From Pseudomonas schmalbachii (GTDB lineage: Bacteria; Pseudomonadota; Gammaproteobacteria; Pseudomonadales; Pseudomonadaceae): a stretch of DNA of 64,000 nucleotides. Of the stretch, positions 1-8,191 are shown one piece after another; the stretch's first letter is position 1, and each line of letters opens with the position of its first letter. The position numbers and the translations under genes were made by a program. The notes below the pieces were generated by a model. That model made no database searches and was not told the DNA's origin. It saw nothing but the letters and a program-made list of their open reading frames with translations. The stretch is from positions 1-64,000 of the forward strand of contig NZ_JAELYA010000004.1 of the NCBI RefSeq assembly GCF_017589465.1, given 5' to 3'.

Positions 1-214
1 CGTGAGGTCCGAAGATCCCCCACTTTCTCCCGTAGGACGTATGCGGTATTAGCGTTCCTTTCGAAACGTTGTCCCCCACTACCAGGCAGATTCCTAGGCA
101 TTACTCACCCGTCCGCCGCTGAATCAGAGAGCAAGCTCCCTTCATCCGCTCGACTTGCATGTGTTAGGCCTGCCGCCAGCGTTCAATCTGAGCCATGATC
201 AAACTCTTCAGTTC
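1..214 (-). rRNA. rrs: 16S ribosomal RNA, 5' end (partial)
   Basis: The reverse complement starts GAACTGAAGAGTTTGATC and continues with the universal 27F region, then the V1/V2 region. This is the first ~214 nt of a Pseudomonas 16S gene, and the rest lies outside the window to the left. The mature 5' end is placed at 214 by comparison with known Pseudomonas 16S termini. The V1/V2 sequence differs from what I recall for P. aeruginosa and looks closer to the P. nitroreducens/P. citronellolis group. Confidence 0.97.
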
Positions 215-362
215 AATACTGCTTGGGTTTTGAGAAAACCCTAAACTTGGCTCAGCAATCGCAAAAAACTCTCGAATTCACGAGTGTTACTTGTGATGCT
301 GATAATCTTGCGATCGATCAGTCTTAACTCACAAGCACCCACACGAATTGCTTGATTCAACT

Positions 363-374
363 TGTTAAAGAGCA
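363..374 (-). promoter_or_regulatory. rRNA leader boxA antitermination element
   Basis: The minus strand reads TGCTCTTTAACA, the consensus boxA of bacterial rRNA leaders, where the Nus complex loads to prevent Rho termination. It sits about 150 bp upstream of the 16S 5' end and downstream of the three promoters, as expected. Confidence 0.9.
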
Positions 375-408
375 GTTGGTTGAGGCCTTCGCTTCAACCG
401 AGGCGCGC

Positions 409-436
409 ATTCTACGCTAACCTCTTCGTCCGTCAA
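409..436 (-). promoter_or_regulatory. rRNA promoter, proximal of three
   Basis: Minus strand: -35 TTGACG (431-436), 16-bp spacer, -10 TAGAAT (409-414), followed by a GCGC discriminator. Closest of three tandem promoters to the 16S gene. A G+C-rich discriminator is typical of stringently controlled rRNA promoters. Confidence 0.85.
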
Positions 437-518
437 GCCTTATTTTTCGAAATTTTCGTTTCTACTCAATCGCTTGCGCCAAGGAGAAGATCGAAGCCTT
501 CTCATCGGCGGGAGGCGC

Positions 519-546
519 ATTCTACAGCGGTCAATCTCGCTGTCAA
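519..546 (-). promoter_or_regulatory. rRNA promoter, middle of three
   Basis: Minus strand: -35 TTGACA (541-546), 16-bp spacer, -10 TAGAAT (519-524), then the GCGCC discriminator. Same architecture as its two neighbours, 110 bp from the proximal promoter. Confidence 0.87.
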
Positions 547-635
547 GCCCCTCGCGGCACTTCACCCTCACTTCATTGCTGCTTAAGTGCTTGATTTTCA
601 AGCTCTTTGCCGGCGTCGCCGTGAGAGTGGGGCGC

Positions 636-663
636 ATTATAGGGACTCAGAAAACTTCGTCAA
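636..663 (-). promoter_or_regulatory. rRNA promoter, distal of three
   Basis: Minus strand: -35 TTGACG (658-663), 16-bp spacer, consensus -10 TATAAT (636-641), then GCGCCCC. Promoters, boxA and leader account for the whole gene-free stretch 215-699; short reading frames there are not credible genes. Confidence 0.87.
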
Positions 664-699
664 CGACTTTCTGAAGAATCCTGAAAATTATCCGATCGG

Positions 700-2016
700 T
701 CAGCTTGCCATCGCATTGCGCAGCACACTTCTACGTTCCCGCCACAGCAGGTGAATGCCGATCAGCAGCCCCAGCAGGGACAGCGCAGCCACGTAGTAGG
801 CCGGGCCCAGCGGGTCCTCCTTCATCAGCAGCGCCACCACCATGGGCGTAAGGCCGCCGAAGATGGCGTAGGCAAGGTTGTAGGAGAACGACAGGCCGCT
901 GAAGCGCACCACCGCCGGGAAGGCATTCACCATGACGAAAGGCACCGCACCGACGATACCGACGCTCAGGCCGGTCAGCGCATACAGCGGGAACAGCCAG
1001 TCCGGATGAGCCTTCAGGCTGGTGTAGAAGGTCCAGGACATCACGCCCAGCAAGGTGCTGCCGATGATGAAGGTACGGCCGGCGCCAATGCGGTCGGCGA
1101 TAAGCCCGGCAAGAATGCAGCCGCAGGTGAGGAAGACGATGGCCAGGCTGTTGGCCTTCAGGGAGGTGGCTGCATCGAAGCCATAGACGCTCTGCAGGAC
1201 GGCCGGGGTCATGAGGATGACCACGACGATGGCGGCGGACAGCACCCACGTCAGCAGCATGGAAAGCACGATCGCCGGACGATGCTCGCGGAGCACCACG
1301 CCCAGCGGCACTTCCTCGGCGAGCTGCTTGCGCTGCTGCATCTCGGCGAACACCGGCGTCTCGTGCAGCCAGCGGCGCAGGTAGACGGAGAACAGGCCGA
1401 ACACGCCACCGAGCAGGAACGGAATCCGCCAGGCATAGTCATGGACTTCTGCGGTAGAGAACAGACTGTTGATCGCCGTCGCCACCAGCGAGCCGATCAG
1501 GATGCCCGCCGTCAGGCCCGAGGTCAGGGTTCCACAGGCATACCCCACGTGACGCAACGGCACATGCTCGGCGACGAAGACCCAGGCGCCGGGAACCTCC
1601 CCGCCAATCGCCGCGCCCTGGACGATCCGCAGCACCAGCAGCAGCAATGGTGCCCAGATGCCGATCTGCGCGTAGGTCGGCAGCAGGCCCATGATCAGTG
1701 TCGGCACGGCCATGAGGAAGATGCTCAGGGTGAACATGCGCTTGCGGCCCAGCAGGTCGCCGAAGTGCGCCATGACGATGCCGCCCAGCGGGCGTGCCAG
1801 GTAGCCGGCGGCGAACAGGCCGAAGGTCTGCAGCTGGCGCAGCCATTCCGGCATGTCGGCGGGGAAGAACAGCTTGCCGACCACAGTGGCGAAGAATACG
1901 AAGATGATGAAGTCGTAGAACTCGAGCGCGCCGCCCAAGGCGGAAAGCGACAGGGTCTTGTAGTCGCTGCGGGTCAGCGGACGCGGCGACGCGGCGGGAG
2001 CATTCACGGAAGGCAT
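700..2016 (-). CDS. MFS transporter, metabolite:H+ symporter (MHS) type
   Basis: A 438-residue inner-membrane transporter of the major facilitator superfamily, MHS branch (the ProP/KgtP/citrate symporter type). Residues 28-36 contain GGALEFYDF, the characteristic start of TM1 in this branch. The MFS motif-A loop GDLLGRKRM lies at about 86-94, and hydrophobic segments continue to the C-terminus. The start at 2016 (MPSVNAP) is chosen because the 45 upstream in-frame residues are Arg/Pro/Ala-rich and unlike the family. It stands alone on the minus strand beside the rRNA promoters. Substrate cannot be read from sequence; a dicarboxylate, osmolyte or aromatic acid are all possible. Confidence 0.85.
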   Translation of the reverse strand: MPSVNAPAASPRPLTRSDYKTLSLSALGGALEFYDFIIFVFFATVVGKLFFPADMPEWLRQLQTFGLFAAGYLARPLGGIVMAHFGDLLGRKRMFTLSIFLMAVPTLIMGLLPTYAQIGIWAPLLLLVLRIVQGAAIGGEVPGAWVFVAEHVPLRHVGYACGTLTSGLTAGILIGSLVATAINSLFSTAEVHDYAWRIPFLLGGVFGLFSVYLRRWLHETPVFAEMQQRKQLAEEVPLGVVLREHRPAIVLSMLLTWVLSAAIVVVILMTPAVLQSVYGFDAATSLKANSLAIVFLTCGCILAGLIADRIGAGRTFIIGSTLLGVMSWTFYTSLKAHPDWLFPLYALTGLSVGIVGAVPFVMVNAFPAVVRFSGLSFSYNLAYAIFGGLTPMVVALLMKEDPLGPAYYVAALSLLGLLIGIHLLWRERRSVLRNAMAS

Positions 2017-2271
2017 GGCGGACGTTCTCGGCAGACTGTTGTTGTTCGGGCGGCCGGCGCCACAAGCAGCGGCCGCAAGTGCCGCACCATAGCAAACAGT
2101 GGGTCGAACCGGGAACGCTGGTGCACTCGGCGGTCGTCGCCTGCCGCGCACCTCTATATAATGTTGACTGCAACGTTAGAAAGCTGCCCCAAGGCATCGC
2201 GATGCCGACGTCTTGGGAGAGTTTTCCCATATAACGCTGCGAATACCTGTCAGGGCGAGAGGCCCTTCACC

Positions 2272-2676
2272 ATGATCGATCTCGAACAAGAAGACCCCAC
2301 CCCTCAGGGCGACCTGGCAATGCAGATGACTGCGCTGCCGCGAGAAACCAACGGCTTCGGCGACATCTTCGGCGGCTGGCTGGTTTCGCAGATGGACCTC
2401 GCCGGCACTGCCATGGCCAGCCGCATCGCCGGTGGCCGAGTGGCGACGGTGGCAGTCGACCGGATGGCATTCCTGGTCCCTGTCTCGGTCGGCGCGCAGC
2501 TTTCCTTCTATACGCAGACCAAGGAAGTCGGCCGCAGCTCGATCCGCATGCTGGTCGAGGTGTGGAGCGACGATCCGCTGTCCGCCGAATGGCGCAAGGT
2601 GACCGAGGCGCAGTTCGTGTTCGTTGCCATCGACGGCAGCGGACGGACCCGGCCGGTACCGCCGCGGCGGAGCTGA
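2272..2676 (+). CDS. YciA-type acyl-CoA thioesterase (hot-dog fold)
   Basis: A 134-residue single hot-dog domain protein predicted to hydrolyse acyl-CoA thioesters in the cytoplasm. The block NGFGDIFGGWLVSQMDLAG (residues 27-45) is the hallmark of the YciA/BFIT family and supplies the active-site Asn and Asp. The ATG at 2272 starts the conserved region. A longer in-frame extension upstream is antisense to the MFS gene and was discarded. A TATAAT hexamer at 2157-2162 could be its -10 element. It is monocistronic and closed by a strong terminator. Acyl chain preference is unknown. Confidence 0.88.
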   Translation: MIDLEQEDPTPQGDLAMQMTALPRETNGFGDIFGGWLVSQMDLAGTAMASRIAGGRVATVAVDRMAFLVPVSVGAQLSFYTQTKEVGRSSIRMLVEVWSDDPLSAEWRKVTEAQFVFVAIDGSGRTRPVPPRRS

Positions 2677-2705
2677 GCGCTCACGCCACTCAGCCCGGCG
2701 CAATG

Positions 2706-2743
2706 AAAAACGCCCGGCTCGCTTTTGCGGGCCGGGCGTTTTT
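2706..2743 (+). terminator. Rho-independent terminator after the thioesterase gene
   Basis: AAAAACGCCCGGC (2706-2718) pairs perfectly with GCCGGGCGTTTTT (2731-2743) across a 12-nt loop. The A-run/T-run symmetry would let it work in both directions. Confidence 0.93.
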
Positions 2744-2749
2744 GTTTGG

Positions 2750-2886
2750 TTCTGTTCGAAAAGTCGCCGAGCGAAGGTCAGGCTAGGCAAAAATCGGTGA
2801 GGAAGCGGAGTTTACGAGCTGTAAATGAGCATTCCGAACCGATTTTTAACGACGCATCACCGAGCGCAGGCAGTTTTCGTACAGAA
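2750..2886. repeat. 137-bp imperfect palindrome, MITE-like dispersed repeat
   Basis: The two ends are near-perfect inverted repeats: TTCTGTTCGAAAAGT on the left and the complement of TTCTGTACGAAAACT on the right. The centre (GTTTACGAGCTGTAAAT) is also roughly self-complementary, so arms of about 65 bp fold together. I recall very similar blocks scattered in other Pseudomonas genomes. It fills the space between the thioesterase terminator and the ahpF stop codon and might also affect ahpF mRNA 3' stability. Confidence 0.75.
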
Positions 2887-2901
2887 CCTAGCACAAGTTC
2901 A

Positions 2902-4467
2902 TCAGGCTGGTGCGGAGGTGCGGATCAGGTGGTCGAAGGCGGAGAGCGACGCCTTGGCGCCTTCGCCGACCGCGATCACGATCTGCTTGTACGGTACGGT
3001 GGTCACGTCGCCGGCAGCGAACACGCCGGGGATGTTGGTCTGGCCCTTGGCATCGACGATGATCTCGCCGCGCGGGGTCAGCTCGACGGTGCCCTTGAGG
3101 AAGTCGCTGTTCGGCAGCAGGCCGATCTGCACGAAGATGCCTTCCAGATCGACGGTATGCAGCTCTTCGCTGTTGCGATCCCTGTAGACCAGGCCGTTGA
3201 CCTTCTGCCCATCGCCCTTCACTTCGGTGGTCAGCGCGCTGGTGATCACCTTCACGTTCGGCATGCTGTGCAGCTTGCGTTGCAGCACGGCGTCGGCGCG
3301 CAGCTGGCTGTCGAACTCGATCAGCGTCACGTGGGCGACGATGCCGGCCAGGTCGATGGCCGCCTCGACGCCGGAGTTGCCGCCGCCGATCACCGCCACA
3401 CGCTTGCCCTTGAACAGCGGACCGTCGCAGTGCGGGCAGAAGCACACGCCCTTGGCCTTGTATTCCTTCTCGCCCGGCACGCCCATTTCGCGCCAGCGGG
3501 CGCCGGTGGCAAGGATCACGGACTTGGCCTTCAGCGAGGCGCCGCTGGTGAATGTCACTTCGTGCAGCTCGCCGGGGTTCTTCGCCGGGATCAGCTTCTC
3601 GGCGGTCTGCAGGTTCATGATGTCGACTTCGTACTGCTTCACGTGCTCTTCGAGGGCACGGGCCAGTTTCGGGCCTTCGGTTTCCGGCACCGAGATGAAG
3701 TTCTCGATCGACATGGTGTCCAGCACCTGGCCGCCGAAACGCTCGACCGCAACGCCAGTGCGGATGCCTTTACGGGCTGCGTAGATAGCGGCGGAAGCGC
3801 CGGCCGGGCCACCGCCGACGACCAGTACGTCGAAGGCTGCCTTGGCACTCAGCTTCTCGGCGTCGCGGGCGGCGGCGCCGGTATCGATCTTGGCGAGGAT
3901 CTCCTCCACGCCCATGCGGCCTGCACCGAACACTTCGCCGTTCAGGTAGATGCTCGGCACCGACATGACCTGGCGCTCTTCAACCTCTTTCTGGAACAGC
4001 GCGCCGTCGATGGCGACGTGGCGGATGTTCGGGTTGAGCACGGCCATCAGGTTCAGCGCCTGCACCACGTCCGGGCAGTTCTGGCAGGACAGCGAGAAAT
4101 AGGTTTCGAACAGGAACTCGCCCCGGACACCCTTGATCTGCTCGATCACATCGGCGCCCAGCTTGGATGGGTGGCCGCCGACCTGCAGCAGCGCCAGCAC
4201 CAGCGAGGTGAATTCGTGGCCCATGGGGATGCCGGCGAAACGCAGGCCGATATCCGCACCCGGGCGGTTCAGCGAGAAGGACGGGACGCGGGCGTCGCTG
4301 CCGTCTTCGCGCAGGGAAATCTTGTCGGTCAGACCGACGATGTCGTGCAGCAGTGCACTGAGTTCGCGGGATTTTGCGCCGTCATCGAGGGACGCAACGA
4401 TCTCGAACGGCTGGGTGACCTTTTCGAGGTAGGCCTTCAACTGGGTCTTGAGATTGGCATCCAACAT
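2902..4467 (-). CDS. ahpF: Alkyl hydroperoxide reductase subunit F
   Basis: A 521-residue NADH:AhpC disulfide reductase, full length for the family. The N-terminal tandem-thioredoxin domain has CQNC at 128-131. An FAD-binding GGGPAG follows at 218-223, then the thioredoxin-reductase active site CPHC at 344-347 and a NADH-binding GGGNSG at about 361-366. The start at 4467 gives [10 protein letters not shown], the N-terminus I recall for P. aeruginosa AhpF, and AAGGAACT lies just upstream; an in-frame ATG nine codons earlier is less likely. It follows ahpC in the same direction after 144 bp. Confidence 0.96.
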   Translation of the reverse strand: MLDANLKTQLKAYLEKVTQPFEIVASLDDGAKSRELSALLHDIVGLTDKISLREDGSDARVPSFSLNRPGADIGLRFAGIPMGHEFTSLVLALLQVGGHPSKLGADVIEQIKGVRGEFLFETYFSLSCQNCPDVVQALNLMAVLNPNIRHVAIDGALFQKEVEERQVMSVPSIYLNGEVFGAGRMGVEEILAKIDTGAAARDAEKLSAKAAFDVLVVGGGPAGASAAIYAARKGIRTGVAVERFGGQVLDTMSIENFISVPETEGPKLARALEEHVKQYEVDIMNLQTAEKLIPAKNPGELHEVTFTSGASLKAKSVILATGARWREMGVPGEKEYKAKGVCFCPHCDGPLFKGKRVAVIGGGNSGVEAAIDLAGIVAHVTLIEFDSQLRADAVLQRKLHSMPNVKVITSALTTEVKGDGQKVNGLVYRDRNSEELHTVDLEGIFVQIGLLPNSDFLKGTVELTPRGEIIVDAKGQTNIPGVFAAGDVTTVPYKQIVIAVGEGAKASLSAFDHLIRTSAPA

Positions 4468-4502
4468 GATTCGCAGTTCCTTGAATTCAGACAAAGAGGT
4501 GC

Positions 4503-4608
4503 CCGCGGCGGCTGGAATCCAGCCGCCCTACACAAGTTCTCTACAAAAGAAAGTCGGGCTTTGTGTAGGGTGGATAGCCCCGCAGGGTTATCCACCGAGG
4601 AGGGGTGT
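4503..4608. repeat. Intercistronic hairpins between ahpC and ahpF
   Basis: Two stem-loops occupy the gap: GCGGCTGGAATCCAGCCGCC (about 4506-4525), and GGTGGATAGCC with its complement GGTTATCCACC around 4570-4598, inside a 'TGTAGGGTGGATA' block that resembles common Pseudomonas repeats. Such structures may set the ahpC:ahpF ratio by partial termination or mRNA end protection; that role is inference. Confidence 0.5.
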
Positions 4609-4611
4609 TGC

Positions 4612-5175
4612 TTAGATCTTGCCTACGAGGTCCAGCGACGGGGCGATAGTCGCTTCGCCTTCCTTCCACTTGGCCGGGCAGACCTGACCCGGGTTGTTGG
4701 CAACGAACTGGGCAGCCTTCAGCTTGCGCAGGGTTTCGCTGACGTCACGGGCGATGGCGTTGTCGTGGATTTCGACGGTCTTGATCACGCCTTCCGGGTT
4801 GATCACGAAGGTGCCGCGCAGGGCCAGGCCTTCTTCCGGAATGTGCACGCCGAAGGCGTTGGTCAGTTGGTGGGTCGGGTCGCCGATCAGCGGGAACTGG
4901 GCCTTGCCAACGGCCGGCGAGGTTTCATGCCAGACCTTGTGGGAGAAGTGGGTATCGGTGGTCACGATGTAGACTTCGGCGCCCATCTTCTGGAATTCGG
5001 CGTAGTTGTCGGCGGCATCTTCAACTTCGGTCGGGCAGTTGAAGGTGAAAGCAGCCGGCATGAAGATCAGAACGGACCACTTGCCTTTCAGGTTCGCCTC
5101 GGTGACTTCGATGAACTCGCCGTTGTGGAAAGCAGCAGCCTTGAACGGTTGAACTTGAGTATTGATCAGGGACAT
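4612..5175 (-). CDS. ahpC: Alkyl hydroperoxide reductase subunit C (2-Cys peroxiredoxin)
   Basis: A 187-residue typical 2-Cys peroxiredoxin that reduces H2O2, organic peroxides and peroxynitrite and is recycled by AhpF. The peroxidatic Cys47 is in FTFNCPTE and the resolving Cys166 is in VCPAKW. The ATG at 5175 begins MSLINTQVQPF, the normal start, preceded by GGAGCG. It is the first gene of ahpC-ahpF and is probably much more strongly expressed than ahpF. An OxyR-like site lies about 80 bp upstream. Confidence 0.97.
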   Translation of the reverse strand: MSLINTQVQPFKAAAFHNGEFIEVTEANLKGKWSVLIFMPAAFTFNCPTEVEDAADNYAEFQKMGAEVYIVTTDTHFSHKVWHETSPAVGKAQFPLIGDPTHQLTNAFGVHIPEEGLALRGTFVINPEGVIKTVEIHDNAIARDVSETLRKLKAAQFVANNPGQVCPAKWKEGEATIAPSLDLVGKI

Positions 5176-5256
5176 CGGGTCGCTCCTAAGTGGGTTGATA
5201 TCGAAGGGTTAGTAATCGACGGGGGCAACATTAACAACTATCAGCAATAAAGCCCC

Positions 5257-5293
5257 ATTGATTTAAGGCATGACAGAAATTGCCTCCCTCTAT
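5257..5293 (-). promoter_or_regulatory. Candidate OxyR binding site for ahpC
   Basis: On the minus strand four tetranucleotides occur with exactly 7-bp gaps: ATAG-N7-CAAT-N7-ATGC-N7-CAAT. The OxyR motif is ATAG-N7-CTAT-N7-ATAG-N7-CTAT, so spacing is perfect with four base changes (1, 2 and 1 in the last three blocks). It lies 82-118 bp upstream of the ahpC start, where OxyR activates this gene in relatives. The rest of 5176-5517 holds only the ahpC and phnC 5' regions. Confidence 0.6.
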
Positions 5294-5449
5294 CAGGCCG
5301 ACAAGTGGCGTTAGAAATCCTGAATAACGATGACCGTTCGACGACAGAATCGCGACGGATGAGTTACAGCGGCCATCGCACCGCGAATCCACAGGGGCCG
5401 GAGCGCCGGTGGCCCGGCGCAGAGCGCATGGAGCGTCACGCAAACTTAA

Positions 5450-5461
5450 TGGTCTAGACAA
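5450..5461. promoter_or_regulatory. Candidate PhnF operator in the phnC promoter region
   Basis: TGGTCTAGACAA contains the perfect palindrome GTCTAGAC (5452-5459), 57 bp before phnC. Mycobacterial PhnF binds TGGTATAGACCA, which differs at a few positions. The same GTCTAGAC core recurs at the phnF start codon (8194-8201), and CTAG is normally rare in Pseudomonas DNA. Confidence 0.6.
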
Positions 5462-5517
5462 TTCGGCGTCACAGGCGATGCCCAGACTCCTGCCCCAATG
5501 ATTCGCAGGAGTACGCC

Positions 5518-6327
5518 ATGTCCACCGTCATTCAGGTTTCCTCGCTGAGCAAAACATTCGGCAGCCGCCGCATGTTGCGCGACGTGACATTCAGCATCGG
5601 CGCCGGCGAGCGCGTCGCCCTGCTCGGCCCGTCCGGAGCCGGCAAGTCCACCCTGTTGCGCAGCCTGTCCGGGCTGACCGTGGCCGACCGCGGCAGCGAT
5701 GTCCGGCTGCATGGCCGCACCGTGCAGCTGAACGGCCGCCTGCATGGCGCCTGCCGCGCCGAACGCTGCCGCACCGGCTACATCTTCCAGCAGTTCAACC
5801 TGGTCGGCCGCCTCAGCGTGCTGGGCAACGTGCTGCTCGGCTATCTCGGCCGCATCCCGCGCTGGCGGGCGCTGCTCGGCCAGTTCAGCGCCGAGGAGCG
5901 GCGCAAGGCGGAAGAGGCGCTGGAGCGCGTCGGCCTTTCCGGCTTCGGCGCGCAGCGCGCCAACACCCTCTCCGGCGGGCAGATGCAGCGCGTCGCCATC
6001 GCCCGCGCGCTGGTGCAGGAAGCCGACCTGATCCTCGCCGACGAACCCATTGCCTCCCTCGACCCGCACAGCGCCCGCGAAGTGATGGAGCTGCTGCAGC
6101 GCATCTGCGCCGAGGACGGCAAGACCCTGCTGGTCTCCCTGCATCAGGTCGACTACGCCCGCCGCTACTGCCAGCGCGCCCTCGCCCTGCGCGACGGCGA
6201 AGTGCTGTTCGACGGCCCCATCGCCGGCCTCGGCGATGCCTCGCTGGACGCCCTCTACAGCAAGCCCCGCGTCAGCACCCTGACTTTCCCCAACAGCGCA
6301 CCGCTGGCGATTGCCGTCGGCGAATGA
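5518..6327 (+). CDS. phnC: Phosphonate ABC transporter, ATP-binding protein
   Basis: A 269-residue ABC ATPase, the motor of the PhnCDE phosphonate importer at the inner membrane. Walker A is GPSGAGKS (37-44), the signature LSGGQMQRVAIARAL is at 151-165 and Walker B is LILADEP (171-177), followed by the switch His in SLHQVD. A short insert around residues 75-85 (HGACRAERC) is typical of Gammaproteobacterial PhnC. The ATG at 5518 has AGGAG about 7 nt upstream. It is the first gene of the phn operon and phnD follows after 27 bp. Confidence 0.93.
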   Translation: MSTVIQVSSLSKTFGSRRMLRDVTFSIGAGERVALLGPSGAGKSTLLRSLSGLTVADRGSDVRLHGRTVQLNGRLHGACRAERCRTGYIFQQFNLVGRLSVLGNVLLGYLGRIPRWRALLGQFSAEERRKAEEALERVGLSGFGAQRANTLSGGQMQRVAIARALVQEADLILADEPIASLDPHSAREVMELLQRICAEDGKTLLVSLHQVDYARRYCQRALALRDGEVLFDGPIAGLGDASLDALYSKPRVSTLTFPNSAPLAIAVGE

Positions 6328-6354
6328 ATCCAACGTTCCCTCAGGAGAACTTCC

Positions 6355-7368
6355 ATGCGTAATTCTTGGCGCCCCCTGCTGCTCGCCGCCACCACCGTCA
6401 TCGGCCTCGCCGGCGGCCCGCTGGCGCGGGCGAACGAAGCCCCGCTGAACTTCGGGATCATTTCCACCGAGGCCAGCCAGAACCAGGAAAGGCTCTGGAA
6501 ACCCTTCCTCGCCGACATGTCCAAGGCCCTCGGCCGCGAAGTGAAGCCCTTCTACGCCACCGACTACGCCGGCGTGATCCAGGCCATGCGCTTCAACAAG
6601 GTGGATATCGCCTGGTACGGCAACAAGGCGGCGATGGAAGCGGTGGATCGCGCCGACGGTCAGGTGTTCGCCCAGACCGTGGCGGCCAATGGCGACCCGG
6701 GCTACTGGAGCCTGCTGCTGGTCAACAAGCAGAGCCCCTACCAGACCCTCGACGCCCTGCTCGCCGACGCCGGCAAGCTGACCTTCGGCAACGGCGACCC
6801 GAACTCCACCTCCGGCTACCTGGTGCCCGGCTACTACGTGTTCGCCCAGCGCAACCTCGACCCGAACAAGATCTTCAAGCGCACCCTCAACGCCAACCAC
6901 GAAGCCAACGCCCTGTCGGTGGCCAACGGTCTGGTGGACGTCGCCACCTGCAACACCGAATCGCTGGAACGCCTGCAGATCACCCAGCCGGAGAAGGCCG
7001 CGAAGCTGCGCATCCTGTGGAAATCGCCGCTGATCCCGTCCGACCCGCTGGTCTGGCGCAAGGCCCTGCCGCAGGACCTGAAGCAGAAGGTGCAGGACTT
7101 CCTGTTCAGCTACGGCCGCGATGCCCACGAGAAGGAAGTGCTGAAGAACCTGCAGTGGTCGCGTCTGCAAGCCTCCGATGACGACCAGTTACTGCCGATC
7201 CGCCAGCTCGCGCTGTACCAGCAGCGCGGCAAGGTCGAAGGCGACGGCAGCCTGTCCGCCGCGGACAAGGCCCGCCAGCTGGAGGAAATCGACCAGCGCC
7301 TGAAGGCCATCGGCGAGCGCATGGAAACCCTCGGCAAGTCGGCGCCGCAAGCCGCCCAGGCCGGTTGA
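6355..7368 (+). CDS. phnD: Phosphonate ABC transporter, periplasmic binding protein
   Basis: A 337-residue periplasmic protein that delivers phosphonates to PhnE/PhnC. The Sec signal peptide ([10 protein letters not shown]...GGPLARA) is probably cleaved near residue 26 before NEAPLNFGI. The [21 protein letters not shown] and [13 protein letters not shown] regions are those of PhnD proteins that contact the phosphonate group. AGGAG precedes the ATG. The C-terminal ~40 residues form a charged helical segment, as in E. coli PhnD. Confidence 0.95.
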   Translation: MRNSWRPLLLAATTVIGLAGGPLARANEAPLNFGIISTEASQNQERLWKPFLADMSKALGREVKPFYATDYAGVIQAMRFNKVDIAWYGNKAAMEAVDRADGQVFAQTVAANGDPGYWSLLLVNKQSPYQTLDALLADAGKLTFGNGDPNSTSGYLVPGYYVFAQRNLDPNKIFKRTLNANHEANALSVANGLVDVATCNTESLERLQITQPEKAAKLRILWKSPLIPSDPLVWRKALPQDLKQKVQDFLFSYGRDAHEKEVLKNLQWSRLQASDDDQLLPIRQLALYQQRGKVEGDGSLSAADKARQLEEIDQRLKAIGERMETLGKSAPQAAQAG

Positions 7369-7378
7369 GGACGTGACG

Positions 7379-8176
7379 ATGCAGAACGCCACTCCCCTCG
7401 ACACTTCCCGCGAGCCGACCGGCAAGCCCGGCTGGCTCTCCCTGCTCGGCTGGGGCTCTGCCCTGGCCGTGCTCGGCTGGTCCTGGCAGGGCGCCGAAAT
7501 CGCTCCGCTGACCCTGCTGAACAATGCCGGCAACATCGCCGAACTCGGCGCGGACTTCTTCCCGCCGAGCCTCGGCCACCTCGGCGACTACATACGACAG
7601 ATGCTCGCGACCATCCAGTTGGCGATCTGGGGCACCCTGCTCGCCGTGCTGTTCGGCGTGCCCTGCGGCCTGCTCTGCGCGCAGAACATCGCGCCCTGGT
7701 GGATCAACCAGCCGGTGCGCCGGCTGATGGACGCCTGCCGGGCGATCAACGAACTGGTGTTCGCCATGCTGTTCGTCGTCGCCGTCGGCCTCGGTCCCTT
7801 CGCCGGCGTGCTGGCGCTGTTCATCCACACCACCGGGGTGCTGGCCAAACTGTTCTCCGAGCAGGTCGAGGCCATCGAGCCCGGCCCGGTGGAAGGCGTG
7901 CGCGCCACCGGCGCCGGCCGCCTGGAGGAAATCATCTACGGCGTACTGCCGCAGGTCCTGCCGCTGTGGATCTCGGTGAGCCTGTACCGCTTCGAGTCCA
8001 ACCTGCGCTCGGCCACTGTGGTCGGCATGGTCGGCGCCGGCGGCATCGGCGTGGTGCTGTGGGAAACCATGCGCGCCTTCGACTACCGCGAGACCACCAC
8101 CATCCTGCTGGTGATCATCGTCTCGGTCAGCGTTCTCGACCTGCTCTCGCAGCGCATCCGCAAACGTTTCATCTGA
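7379..8176 (+). CDS. phnE: Phosphonate ABC transporter, permease
   Basis: A 265-residue inner-membrane permease with about six hydrophobic segments. The EAA coupling loop is around residues 165-185 ([20 protein letters not shown]), and a conserved GMVGAGGIG follows near 215-223. I chose the ATG at 7379 because GAGG at 7367-7370 is 8 nt upstream; the GTG at 7373 is only 2 nt from it. GAGG overlaps the phnD stop codon, which suggests translational coupling. Confidence 0.93.
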   Translation: MQNATPLDTSREPTGKPGWLSLLGWGSALAVLGWSWQGAEIAPLTLLNNAGNIAELGADFFPPSLGHLGDYIRQMLATIQLAIWGTLLAVLFGVPCGLLCAQNIAPWWINQPVRRLMDACRAINELVFAMLFVVAVGLGPFAGVLALFIHTTGVLAKLFSEQVEAIEPGPVEGVRATGAGRLEEIIYGVLPQVLPLWISVSLYRFESNLRSATVVGMVGAGGIGVVLWETMRAFDYRETTTILLVIIVSVSVLDLLSQRIRKRFI

Positions 8177-8191
8177 TTTTCTGGAGCGCAA

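Noticed and set aside
362-674. Short open frames in the rRNA leader
   Set aside because: The region is occupied by boxA and three promoters; no ribosome sites or conservation.
751-2271. Long N-terminal extension of the thioesterase
   Set aside because: It is antisense to the MHS transporter, Gln/His/Gly-rich, and the family starts at 2272.
2267-2470. Minus-strand ORFs over the thioesterase
   Set aside because: Shadows of a well supported hot-dog thioesterase.
5268-5276. PhoB box for phnC
   Set aside because: Only one CTGTCAT half-site on the minus strand; no second half-site 11 bp away, and it lies inside the OxyR-like site of ahpC.
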